This document shows, piece after piece, positions 1-11,966 of a DNA stretch of 64,000 nt. The position numbers and the translations under genes are program-made. Where the stretch lies: contig JAILWY010000014.1 of NCBI GenBank assembly GCA_022113835.1, positions 10,727,501 to 10,791,500 of the forward strand, written 5' to 3'. Origin of the DNA: Atopsyche davidsoni. Taxonomy: Eukaryota; Arthropoda; Insecta; Trichoptera; Hydrobiosidae. The notes beneath the pieces were generated by a model, which was not told the DNA's origin, ran no database searches, and saw only the letters and a program-made list of their open reading frames with translations. Position 1 is the first letter of the stretch; each line of letters opens with the position of its first letter.

Positions 1-3000
1 TACCATCAAATTATAAAGTTAAATAGAGTTATTTGCAAGTTAATGAGATTGTTCGTATTATTACGTCAATCAACACCTGTTAGACTGCTTCATCTTAACT
101 TATGTATTATAATTTAAGATATGATGAATCTTACAAGTACGTTAAAACTTAGTCAATTTATTTACAAAGATAATAACAATACAGCGAAAACAAAAGGCGC
201 ACATCGCGTGCTTCAAAAAAATTTCTCAGATCTTTTAAAACTATTTACATTGAGATACACGTTTATTATTATATAACAGGGCTGTCGTTTTTTAAATGAT
301 AAATTTAATTATGAATGGTTTAATTTCCTATGTAGATGAATCATAACCAATATTATGTCGTTTAAACTTTTATAACAACCCAAAAATATTTTAATACTGA
401 GCAAATGTATATATTATGGGTATTCATATAAATTATACAACTTGCAATAATAATAAATTTATTTCGAGTTTTGAAATTAATTTCGATTTGAATCGTTCTT
501 GAGCTGAGCATATAATGTCGTCAAATTAATTACAGAATATAATTATTTAGTTTGTTGAACACGGTTGTCAATCCCTTGATTAGAAACCATACTTCCTTCG
601 CGAAAACCTTCTCTGAGAGATAAAAATTTCCAAGTATTTCGCCTTCCAAAGCTCCCATCAATTTGACAGTGTGCCGATTTTTGTTCAGAGATAAGCGTCA
701 GAGCTGTCGCTTATCCAAAACTTTAAAAAGGCCAAGTATTACTTGTATTTTCGAAATTACCTTGCTAAAAGAGAAAGCTATTCAATAAAATTCGTTCAAA
801 TATATAAATATATAAAGTTAGTTAATTGATTTCATAAAAATGAATGATTGGGTTTGTTGAATTCGTATAATATGTCTGAATTATAGTAACTTATAGGCGA
901 GTTGACATTTTTCTTTTGTGTATACGACACAAAATTCAATGGTGTATAATTGAATAAACATTTTTTTATGAATTAAAACAATGTTAATAATGGTTTGATC
1001 ACAGGCTGATTTTATTTTCTATATTTTTTATCACCATTTCCGACATGGCACATCTCAGGCATTGGCCTTGTTGTAAATAAACCTGTTTAGAGAAAAAAAA
1101 ATTGTATCGGTTTTTAATTCCCTTGACATTTAAAATAATTAACAATGGTAGAAATTTTGGAATCACTGAAAATAATTATTTCTTTACTCGGCTTTGAATC
1201 TTTAAACATATTATACCAAGCTTCTTTTGGTACCGGACTTGTCTAGATGTCTTGTCTTGTTTATGATTTGACATCCAACTCATAATTTGATGCCTGTTGT
1301 GAAACATCAAACAGCAAGCTAATAAACGCCTTTTCCGTATTCCCTGACTAATTTCGAAGTGGTTCGTTATGTGTTTCCGTGTGAAGCCTTCAGGGTTGTG
1401 CGACGTAGATGAGCGGAATAATCGCCCCGACAGCCATAAAAATGAAATAAAAAAACAACGCCCAAATCCTATATGTAATGCATTTTAGGATTATAACATG
1501 GAGGATATATAAAATGAAAATTTAATATATTTATATAATTGCACAACATAATGAATGTATATGTCATAACCCATAGATGGGATCATTTAAATTTCAATGA
1601 ATTCAGAAACATTAAATTTAATGATTTTTAAACCTTTGCTCTAGTTTTAACTGTTATTGATAAATTATCATTACATCGATGGCAATGGACATATGAGTAA
1701 TATCACATCAAAAGTTTATAGGTACCCATAGATATTCTAAATTTATGGGTGGTCATGCATACCCAATACAAATGCGTTCGTAAACGTTACAAGTGAATTA
1801 TACAGGAGGGTCCGGGACTCGAGGGACTGTCAATAAACATTCTCTTTGGGGTATTACTGCGGGGCATACTGCGAGGGACTGTTCTCATACGAATTTCAAA
1901 ATAGTGTTGCCTGATTTATTATTTAGGTTGTGGTAACAAGTTGAGGATAAGATAATTTAAAAACATTGATTTGAAAATTAAATTTGTTTATTTTGTTGAA
2001 TTTGCAAAGGATTTTCTGTGATGCGAATTCGGGATATTTTTGGTTGGCTATTTGCCTCAGTGATCGTAGATTATTGGTTTATTATTAAGAGGTCATCGAC
2101 TCGATCCCTATCTTGATATATGAATCCGAAAACAACGACTGTTTCAGTTTGATAGAATGTAAAAAAAGTAAAAATGTTTAAATGCAAAAAATATTAAATA
2201 AACCCTTGTCTTTAAATAATAAAAATTTGTTTGTCTCAACATTGACATAAGATTTGAAAAATAACCAAACTCTTTTCTACGTTTAGTTAAGTATGTAAGT
2301 TTATTATAGACGAAAATGAAAATAATAAATTTGGTCTAATCAAGTCATTTTCGCTACATCAATAAATATTTTAATTTTAATAGGTTAATTTTAAATGTTT
2401 CCACTCAGACTATTAATCGAAACTAACGTTCACTACATTCAAATGATAGATTATTCGCAATAACTAATTCATTGAATTTATGAATTAATTAATTTTTAAT
2501 TGAACCACTCTTTACTCAGAAATGGTTTGCAAAAATTGGTCAAAATATAATTTTCAAATGAATAATCAATAAACTAAAAATAAATTATCACAAATATTAA
2601 TTATTTTATCAGAAATGTTATTAAAAAATCTCAGTTTTTAATGTAACCGAATTATACACACAATTAATTAAAAAAATATTTCAATCGATGATGAAATATT
2701 ATATTTTTTATAGTGAAAACCAATGAATATGATGGACAGAATTTATGGATACAAACAATGCGCATGAGATTATTCAATTATGAATATGGATTTTTGTGTG
2801 AAATTTGGCCCAAAATCATAATATATGTTGTTATTGTCACTGAAATCGACAAAAACAACCAAATAGGATGTATTTCTGGATATGAATTCAATGTTATTCT
2901 ACAAGAAAGGTCGAAGCAAAGGTTGGTACAGGATCATGATTTTTCACTATTATTAAGCATTGACCAATAGTCAATAAATTGATAAATGATTATGATTAAA

Positions 3001-4058
3001 AAATGAAAATATAAAAATACTATTGAAATATAACGAATCGATTAGCATGGATTCACTAGATTTTTTTCCTTTGGTGTTATGTGAAAACTTCGTAATCTTT
3101 TTCGTAAGTAAAGAAGTGGTTTAAATAAAGATTGAATGCCAAAATAAAATATCATATTGTTAACATGCGATTGTCGTGATAAATATCAGTTATAACACAA
3201 TCAAAATATCAATGCTATTATTTAATTGTCCTTTTATTATAATATAAGAATCAAAACAATAAAACTATGTTGCTATGCACCAATATCTATAGATTATGAT
3301 TTGTTATATGTTTATTTTTTAAAATATATATTGGTAGTAGCATTCTTTGAAATATGATGAAAAGCGATCGTCGGTTAGTGTGGACACAACGTCCCTCGGG
3401 CCTCCCTCGGGTGGATGGAGCCAATTAAGGCCCATTTCACTTGTTGCCAACCTAGTTAGATCATTTGAAATAGATGACATGGGCCGTGTAGTAACCTGTA
3501 GTGCAAAATGCATGCAAACAAGCTAATTAAGAGATTTGGTGGTGATCATTTCTGTGAAATAGTATAGTGATTTAACCCTATTGCTATATAGTTGCCCTCA
3601 TGCAAACCGCCGTTAGATCGTAAAAATATTTCTATACATTATAACACAGATGATTTATTTTACTGTCGTAGCCGTATTATCTAAAGCAAAGAAATTACCC
3701 AGTAAGGTTTACATAATATACATTACAATACTAAAAACAACCGTTGGGAAAGGAAAGACGATTTCGTGACTGTACAATTCCCAGCTGGCGACCCTTTCAG
3801 TCGGTTACTCCGACACTTCATTTTATTTCTGTTTAAATGAATAAGTCATGAGAGCCTTCCATCTATTTCAGTCCACAGACAGTACATTTTAAGAGGTATT
3901 CTATGCTCATTAACCAGTCAATTTACCTGCTTGCGCTCTGAGTATAATTTGTCTAAAACAATTCTTGGTGTTTTCTATTTAGCTCCGCTACAAAAAAAAT
4001 GTACCTTTAACAAACTTAAAACTATTTTAGTGATTATTTTTTGGTTGTTATATGACGT
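1..4058. other. Gene-poor AT-rich DNA
   Basis: No convincing coding exon is visible. The longest open frames are AT-driven and have no splice-site support. GC-richer blocks near 560-730, 1370-1440, 1800-1890 and 3340-3540 stand out from the background and resemble conserved non-coding DNA. A SINE-like stretch lies near 2040-2115. Confidence 0.5.
2040..2115 (+). repeat. Possible tRNA-derived SINE head
   Basis: A box-A-like TGGCTATTTGCC and a box-B-like GACTCGATCCC occur in the order expected of a tRNA-derived SINE. The spacing is longer than in a tRNA and box B is degenerate. No tail or target duplication could be assigned. Chance resemblance is a real alternative. Confidence 0.25.
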
Positions 4059-4104
4059 ATAAACTTCCTGAGTGGGAGACATCAAAACTCAGGGAGTTTA
4101 ATCA
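4059..4104. other. Short inverted repeat (hairpin)
   Basis: AAACTTCCTGAGT is followed after about 13 bases by its near-perfect reverse complement, ACTCAGGGAGTTT (12 of 13 paired). The stem is too short for a typical microRNA precursor. It could be a relic of a foldback element. No function is assigned. Confidence 0.4.
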
Positions 4105-6233
4105 ATAAGTTTATATCTTACTTAGCTATTTTGTAAGAGTAGAACATGGTGAATATTAGACATGGTTATTCTCGGATGCCGCTTTGCTCCGTTTGCTTCT
4201 TTACATCCATATTTCCACTTTTTAATTGTTATTGTTCTGGGTCACGACATGAAATCATTGGATAATAAATAGATAAAAATAATATAACTCAGCATATCAA
4301 GAACTAGAGCTGAGGGCTGCTGGCTTATCTTGGATCTTACTTTCTGAACATCAATTTTGTTATTTATCAAATTTGAAGGTAATGAATTCCTTGTTTATAT
4401 TGTTAATTTTACTGTAGTAAACTATTCTTAGAGAATCGGATAATTAATAGCTTCTTGTTACGGCTATTTAAATTAACAAGTCTTCTACTTGTCAATATTA
4501 ACAACAACAAAAAAAACCCTAAAATGTATTATTTTTAAGGTAAATAATTTAATTAAAAAAATTGTAAATCTCAACAATGTTTTTGGGTAAACGCTATTAT
4601 CTACCATTCAAATTACTCGCGATTTCTATTTGTATGGACCATTGTTGAATGAAACTGTTTTTTTGTATTTTTTTTTATTTAAAGATGTGTTAGAGAGCAG
4701 TGTCTGTTTGCCTTGGCGAGGTTTTAAAATCGATTTGAAATCCAGCGCTAAAATGGGAATGAATATTCAGAGATAATTTGAATTTCACCCAACGTCACTC
4801 GCAGTTCACATCTCGTGGCGCCTCACAATTGAGAGAGAAAATCCGAGTATTCGAGGCAACGAGTGGTCAGCACATCGCCATAAAAAAATAATACAAAAAA
4901 TCTAAAAATTACGCTTTTAATACCGCAAATTTAATTCAACTGATATCCATCACTACTTTTACTCTAGTTTTCAATGTATAAATTTACCTGAAAACGAAAA
5001 CAATACATACACATTTATACTATTTTATATTTATATAAACTACTTTATTTTCCAAGTATTAAAATAAACATTTTTTTATATATAGCATAAGCATAATATC
5101 AACAACAAAAAAAGTATTTGTTTTGAACAAAGAATCGTCAAACTTACAACCTCCATTTTAGAATTGTTAATGTACATTATTTTTATAACAGACTTTTGAA
5201 TTCAAATATTTAGTCTAACGATACTTTTTATTGAGTCATAGCTACGACTTAGGAAAAAAAGTTATCGGAATTTCATAAACTCAGGCACGTTTATTTCATT
5301 TCAGCAGTCAAAAAACAATAAACCCACAATCGATATCGCCCTACCTAATTTTAAACCGGGCGAGCCTGGCTGAGTATTTGTTATCAGGAGTAAACCTGAA
5401 AAACGCATGCCACCCGGAATCGATATTCTGTACACTGGTGAGAGGTCAGGGCTACGAATCTAACATTTACAAGGAAGAATGAACTGCTGACCTTACGGGA
5501 CCACATAGGATTTATTTATTCACAACGACCAATTCCTAAAGGGCTCTAGATCAGTGCTGCTCAAGCAACTGATCGTGGCTTCCCTCACAGTCAATTTCGG
5601 GATGCCTTTTAATAAATTATATTTATACTAAGATGCGGAATTTTTTGGGTTGACACCCACAGGTTGATTACAATGTCATTCAGTAGATCACGATACGTAG
5701 ATATACTGAAAAAAAAATCAATAAAAACTGACTAAAAGCAGTATTATTGAAAATTATTTTTTATAAAAAAAACTGATTGGCATAACGATCAAGTATATAA
5801 ACGAAATACGATTAAAACAGAGATGAAGATGAAGATTTTTGGGGTCCCTATAGATTGGAAAGCTCTGCCCTAGACGGTGTTGAAGTGCTCAATTGTTAAC
5901 TAGATACTAATCGAAAACTAGTTACAAATCAGCTATAGATACCCTGATTATATTTTGATATACAATTTACAATATCTGTTGTATTAAATGAGACAATACG
6001 TGTGTGTTTTAAAAAATAATCATCAAGAAAAAAAATAACTTTTGTAGAGATTTACTGTTTATTTTTTCTTGTATTTAACTAGTCAAATACAAAACATGTT
6101 CAAAAAGTGCACCGGGTCGCAATAGCCTTGGGGGTGTGGGTTAAAATGCCCTTTAAGTCGTTAGTGTTTATCTAAAAAATTCTAGTTATTTCATGTGTAA
6201 ATCGATAAGCTTAAAACATATTGTATTAGTGAT

Positions 6234-6237
<4 letters not shown>
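4105..6237. other. Gene-poor AT-rich DNA
   Basis: No supported gene. GC-richer blocks occur near 4690-4880 and 5340-5480. The first contains CGCCATAAA-like motifs of the kind bound by posterior homeodomain proteins, which is weak evidence by itself. The rest is low-complexity A/T sequence. Confidence 0.5.

Positions 6238-6267
<30 letters not shown>
6238..6267. repeat. (TA)n microsatellite
   Basis: An uninterrupted TA dinucleotide run of about 15 units, expected to be length-polymorphic. Confidence 0.95.
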
Positions 6268-6269
<2 letters not shown>

Positions 6270-8666
6270 TATATTTTTTATTCAGCGTATTAAAAAATTA
6301 TAAACAGTTCTACTGAAATCATTAATAATTGAGTAAATAATCAAAATGTTTAGTAATTTACTGTTATTATCGACTTAATACGACATTTTAAGTTACCTGT
6401 ATGAAATAACATCAGGAAATAATCAGTTACCTACAACAAAGCTGTATAATGTCATTTAATAATAATTTGCGGTCGAAATTGGTTCAGACTAGAAAGCATA
6501 GATTATATCATTATTATTTTCGCATCAAGAACTTCTTTATTGCCAGTGTTGCCCGAGTTTTTCAATCTGTTTGTTTATTTAAATAAAAAAAAGACAATGT
6601 GTGTTTGTGTCAACACGGCGAAGAGCTCCAGCTTTTCGTTTTTTTTTTTATTTGACGCAAATATTTACGGAACCAAGTGGCATCGCTGGGAATCGGAGTT
6701 ATTTCGATGTTTCTTATTTGGACGGTTTTGAGGAAACTTTTTATACCCACTGTATTAAAATAAAAGCCTATCTACGGTTCATTTTCTGTGTTCTGGAAAC
6801 GTAAAACTTTTATTGACAATAATTATTTTTTACGGCGAACACATTTGAAATGCAGAGCGGTTTAAGTTGGCTTGATAATATTTTGAACATAAAAGCTAGA
6901 AAATATGATAATGCGAAAGGTTACTGTTATAGGCCGTGTTTAATGTTTATTGGTTATAAAGTAAAATATCCAACAGGATGAATTAAAACCTTTCGATATC
7001 GCGATCCTTACGATATATTATTTTATAGAGTTACCCATTTCACCAGCACCATAAACGCGATTAATATTTAAATTATGAGGAGACATGTGAAGTTTTCAAT
7101 TACTTTCTCAAAGCCAGCGTTTTATTATCTTTTCAAAAAATATATTGTAGATTAACTTTTTATTGTTTTGATTATGTATAGAAGATGATATTTTTGAACT
7201 TTTAAAAGCATATTAATTATAAACAAGTTTTAAATAATTTACTTTCATAGTTAAAATGTTCTGAAATTCTGAATTTATTAATAATATTTAAGTCCGCTAC
7301 GGCCCCCTACATTTGTAGAATTGTGTGGTTAATAAACATATTTTTCAATTCACTGAATTTTAACGTTTCCGTTATATTTTAAATGATCCACAAATTTTGT
7401 TCATTTTAGTTAATATCACTGAAATTTAAGAAGTAAAATAAAAATGAACTATGCAATTTTTATACTTGAATTTCGAAAAATTTCAAAGCATGTGAGGTTT
7501 TGTAAGTTTTCACAAGAAATCTAAATAAAATCAAAAGCACGGTTACTTTAGCAGTTTTAAATTTCTCGAAAATCACTTGTTTAAATATTACAAAATCGAT
7601 CAATCATAATGAAGCTTTTCAGAAACTGAACAATAGCAACGGAAATTTAAACAAGCCCTTTTCATATTTTGCATTATACGAAATATTAGTTTTTTTGATT
7701 GACAAATCAAAATAATAAACTTTAGGCTATTAAAACTCCATTTAAATTTAACTATAAAAATACTTTTTCATTTACACTTTGTTTTTAAAGCGCATATTTC
7801 TTAAGAAGAACTTAGTTATTGTACTAACAGTAAGTATACTTATGTATGTGCAATTTAATAATTTTTTTATTAAATGAAAAACGTTTACGTGGAATTACTT
7901 ATCTGACTGTAAAAAAATATTTTGTTTACAATCAATATAAGTTAAAAGGAATCTCAATGTTTATTTTGATATCCCTGTCTCTGTAAATATAAATATTGTA
8001 GGTCAGTTGTTGAGCCAAGAAACGGATTGTTTTTTTAACGTTGTTTTATTATATTATTCAATTAATTAAATACTTTTAAAAAAATACAGAAAAAATATGG
8101 ATAGGAATGAAACATAAAGAAGGTATGACGATGGATGAGATGTTATAATAGTATTATTATGGGTTTTTATTTACTATTTTGAATTTAAGTCGATAGAGTC
8201 AGTGTGGTTGATTTATACTCATGTCATAAAACCAATTTTTTTTTTAATATTATAAGTGGAAAAATATCATAGCAGTTTATTAATGATAGACTGATACAGT
8301 TGAATCCAAAACAAAGAAGTGAGTAAATTATGAATACAGAAAAAAAAAATAGAAAAGAGGGCTCTGAAGTTTATCGAATAGACAAAATAATTCATGCTTT
8401 AAAAAGCAGATTGACATAAAAAAATATTTTTCTCTGTAGTTCACCGAAAATACTATCTCATTTATTTTACTCATACAACCGGTAATTTTTGTTTGGTCTC
8501 ACAGTTCAATTCGTGCAGGTGCTGATATAATCAATATATGAAATAAAAATAACGTCGCGATGTGAAAAGATTTGTAATTTCTTAGGTAAATCTTGAAAAA
8601 TATATGAACAACTATTTAACATTTTCCACGTTAAAAACACGATAAAAGGGAAACTCGCAAAATTAA
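6268..8666. other. Gene-poor AT-rich DNA
   Basis: No coding exon, RNA gene or recognisable mobile element could be supported. The short open frames near 6540-6800 lie in A/T-rich sequence and lack splice signals in usable phase. Confidence 0.5.
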
Positions 8667-9095
8667 TTATTTATTCATGACTTTGCTAATTGGTGTGGAT
8701 CCGCCGTCACTCGAACGTTTGCTAGAATCTAACCTTCTAAGGTCTGACACGTTTATATATTTTTTTGGGCTGGCTTTGCCGGAAGTTAATTTACTGAAAG
8801 ACCTGTAATTCAGATTGAATGCAAACAAATAAATTAAAACAGGAAACAATGGGACACGCGAATTAAGTAAGTCAGGTTTAAAACCATTTTAGGCACAAAA
8901 TCAGACGTACAAGCGTAATATTGGCTGTTGCCATAATGACGGTCGTAATGTGAAAAATATCACTGTCAACCAACTGTGGCAGTCATCCCCGACTTGGAGA
9001 TTTGCTTTACTCAAAGGATCATAAATACATGATACATTAACCAAAAAAACCACGAAACACCATGTGTACATTATCTTCGAAAACCAATGAAACAA
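8667..9095 (-). CDS. Candidate two-exon secreted peptide, unidentified
   Basis: On the - strand an ATG at 9095 opens 61 codons plus two bases ending at 8911, followed by a good donor (GTACGT). An acceptor with a T-rich tract (TTACAG) precedes an exon at 8802-8667. The phase-2 join leaves one open frame of about 106 residues ending in TAA. The N-terminus has a hydrophobic stretch (YTWCFVVFLVNVSC) typical of a signal peptide. The C-terminal exon is Ser/Lys-rich with LRRLDSSKRSSDGG and possible basic cleavage sites. The 108-bp intron and an AATAAA overlapping the stop are consistent with a small gene. No family is recognised, and a chance combination of short open frames remains possible. Confidence 0.35.
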
Positions 9096-10840
9096 TTAAA
9101 TAGATATAAAAAAAACTAGGTTAAGCACTGAATATATAAACACTCAAGGTTTTTGTTGTGCCTGTAAAAATAGCGATGATGTAATGTAGAATTTACGATT
9201 ACGATAAAATCGATGCACACTATTTATATGATCAAACACAAAGAATAATACTCAGAGAATCTGAGCTGGTAATGAATTTCAATCTGTTGGTTGCCTATTC
9301 TGGTGCTGGAGACTTAATGCTATTTTCTGATCCAGTTCTTTGGAGGACGTTTAATATTTATTTTCCCAGCCGATGGGTAGATTTCAATATCAGTTATTGA
9401 ATAAAATCGTTTTGAAACGTATTTTAAATTATTCAATATGATTTTATCAAAATGAGAATTGAGCTGGAACATTTATTAAAAGATTTCAACTTATTTCAGA
9501 TTCTCCGTTTATCTTTATAACTTGTAATATTATCAAGTTGATAAATACTTTGGTTTTAAATAATTTATAACTCTTTATAGAAATTACAATGAAATAAAAC
9601 TGTAGATAAAGTCGTGAATTCAACTAATGTACTACATTGTAAGATAATATATATTTTAAGTAATTACGTTTAATGCGAATAAATAACGTCCCTAACGATG
9701 GCGGTAGAGTTTTTTAAGCCGAAAAATACTATTTAAAAAAGCCTATTATTGAAATTCTGGTTTCTTGACATTGCTTTTCATATTGACTGCCATGGCGCCC
9801 ACAATAGCCAAATACCATTTCAGTGAAAATACATTTATTTTATTTTTATTTGCAAACGGACGTAATATGCGTAAGTACGTGCAAGTGTGCGGCGAGTGAG
9901 CATTTTTCATCGATTTACTTATAAGATTTTCTCGATAGCAGTCACGCAACCGAGGAACGAGCGATGTCATTGAATATTTAATATTTTTGTATACTTTATA
10001 TACGATTTAATAGTGATAGCTGAATACGAAAAAAATATTTTCAGTGCCGTAATAGTTAAGCCGAGTGCACACGTGCGACGATATAATCAACTGACAAAAA
10101 TATTTTTTGATAACTTGGTAGACATTAAGAGTCATTTCTTTGTACATATATAGTGATTCACGCTATGGAAAAGAAAATATTTCACAACGGTGCATCGATC
10201 AAGCATGAAATTAAATTTTATACAAATAGGAGAATAATCCGATGGTTATTGATGTGAACTATTGTTTGCGCCCTTTCCGGATGTTGGCGGGGAAAACGGC
10301 TTTGTTTCTGAAATTGTTTCCGCTCAAAAATTACTTCCTACAGACGGACGTTATTTTTTTTTTTTTTTTTCAAATTACGCCTTAATAATGCGGTGTTGAC
10401 AGGTGCCGTGTTTAATCTGAATTCATGAAACCCTAGTTTAGTTTCTGGAGGTATTGCATACAAATATTTATATAAAATTTGAATAGGTTTTTGAGAAAAT
10501 AACTACTTGCTAATTTAACAACGTTGACAACGATGTAATACACAAAAAAACTACTTGTCCGTATGCACAAATTTGATTTATCAACTGTAGATAAGTGTAT
10601 AATTTTTGTTATTTGTGATAACGAATCAGACATCAAAAATATTTATTATTTTGCATTTTAAAAGCCATGATATTTGTGTTTACATCTGAATGATAAAAAT
10701 ATTTAATATTAAAAAATAACAAAAATAAAAACGTGTTTTTATTTTCAAATATAGTATTATTACTTAAATTTTCTAGATTCTTTATTTTATTTAATATGTG
10801 GCTATTCCCTGCTTCTGCTCGCAAGTTGTGAGGCTTACAA
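9096..10840. other. Gene-poor AT-rich DNA
   Basis: No supported gene. GC-richer blocks lie near 9690-9800 and 10250-10350; the second holds CTATTGTTTGCGCCC and resembles conserved non-coding sequence. Open frames on the - strand near 10430-10940 are A/T-driven. Confidence 0.45.
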
Positions 10841-11545
10841 TATGTGGCTTGGATAGTAGCGCACATGGGTTTCTCTATTTTCGTAATTGAGTTGTTGTAG
10901 GGAAAAATATGTGTAAAAAAAATCCTTATTTCTGACATGAAATATGATTTGATATTTAAATATATTTTATAGGCTTGCTTAATGGTTAGCCAATTCTGTG
11001 CGCATAAGATCTACTTTTTATCTTAAAAATGCGTCGCGATCGACTTGTTGTCATAGGCGTTGTCTAAGTAGGGAGAGGGAGGAGTGAAATATATACTCTG
11101 TATATTCAGTGTGTACGAGGTGCACTCTCACAGGCTAAGGGAATGAAGGTGTAATCAAAATATATGTTCAAACATACGAATGTAACCTATGTGAAAAGCT
11201 TTATGCTGATTTTTTATTGAATTACAGTCCCGGTCTATTGCCGAGTAAACAGAACGCCCCCACTGCCGCCCTGAATAGGGTCCTAAATTACTGCCCTATT
11301 AATCATACAGTCTAATCGGTTTCTCAGCGAGTGACTGACCATAATTAGCCTCGCGGTCGACTTGTTGGTCACCAAAAAAAATAAACTGAATTTCAAGATT
11401 CTAAATTTCATTAAATTAATTTACAATAGTTACGACTACGCTTACAATACGGAGTGCTGATACCGCACAAGCCGTGGCTGACATAGGTTTCTCTATTTTC
11501 GTCATTTAGTTTGTGTAGGGGGAAATATGTGCATAAATTTAAAAA
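10840..11545 (+). repeat. Diverged direct repeats (10840-10925 and 11465-11545)
   Basis: A segment beginning near GGTTTCTCTATTTTCG and continuing through a TGTAGGG..AAATATGTG block appears twice in the same orientation about 615 bp apart, with substitutions and small indels. Shorter flanking matches also recur, for example GACTTGTTG near 11042 and 11358. The sequence suggests an old local duplication or two copies of one dispersed repeat. No transposon family was recognised. Confidence 0.55.
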
Positions 11546-11644
11546 AAATAATAAAAATATTTAATTATTTTTTTATTAAATATATTTATATGATTTATCA
11601 GTATATAATATATTTATTTGATATATAAATATATAATATATAAA

Positions 11645-11873
11645 TATATGTACAGCAGCGCCTCTGGCGACGAAAGTTGCAACCCAGCAGCTGTCAAATG
11701 TCTGCCAAGTCAGAGAAGTCGTTCACATAACCTCAAATTAGCGTTGTTTTGGAAAGTTTGTGCGTCCATATGCGCGCTTATTCATTTAATATTCCGTGTA
11801 AAATTAACGCGATATTGAATTTTTATTGTTTCTAGTGCATTTTGTTTGATGTGTCGTTAAAGTTGTGGTGAAT
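11645..11873 (+). promoter_or_regulatory. Probable promoter / 5' leader of the group 7-like gene
   Basis: A GC-richer block (11650-11770) contains CAGCTGTCAAATGTCTG and CATAACCTCAAATTAGCG in an otherwise AT-rich neighbourhood, just upstream of the proposed start codon at 11874. A good acceptor (TTATTGTTTCTAG, ending 11834) suggests the leader may itself be spliced. No TATA box is obvious. Promoter status is inferred from position and composition only. Confidence 0.35.
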
Positions 11874-11966
11874 ATGGAAGAAATTGTCGAACCCCTCGAC
11901 GTTGAAATTGAACTTGAAGAAGTGATACGGACTGTTGAACCAGATCTTACAGATGCAGTAAAAAGG
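11874..11966 (+). CDS. Group 7-like gene, proposed exon 1
   Basis: An ATG in good context (GAATATGGAAG) opens 31 acidic codons (MEEIVEPLDVEIELEEV...) ending LTDAVKR at the donor AGG|GTGAAT, phase 0. This matches the phase-0 start of exon 2. The joined helix-like segment LTDAVKR-GFTNAAVQKA is plausible. This is the least certain exon, since a different upstream exon carrying a signal peptide could replace it. Confidence 0.5.

Noticed and set aside
2713..2970. 85-codon open frame
   Set aside because: AT-rich chance frame without splice sites, domain or codon pattern.
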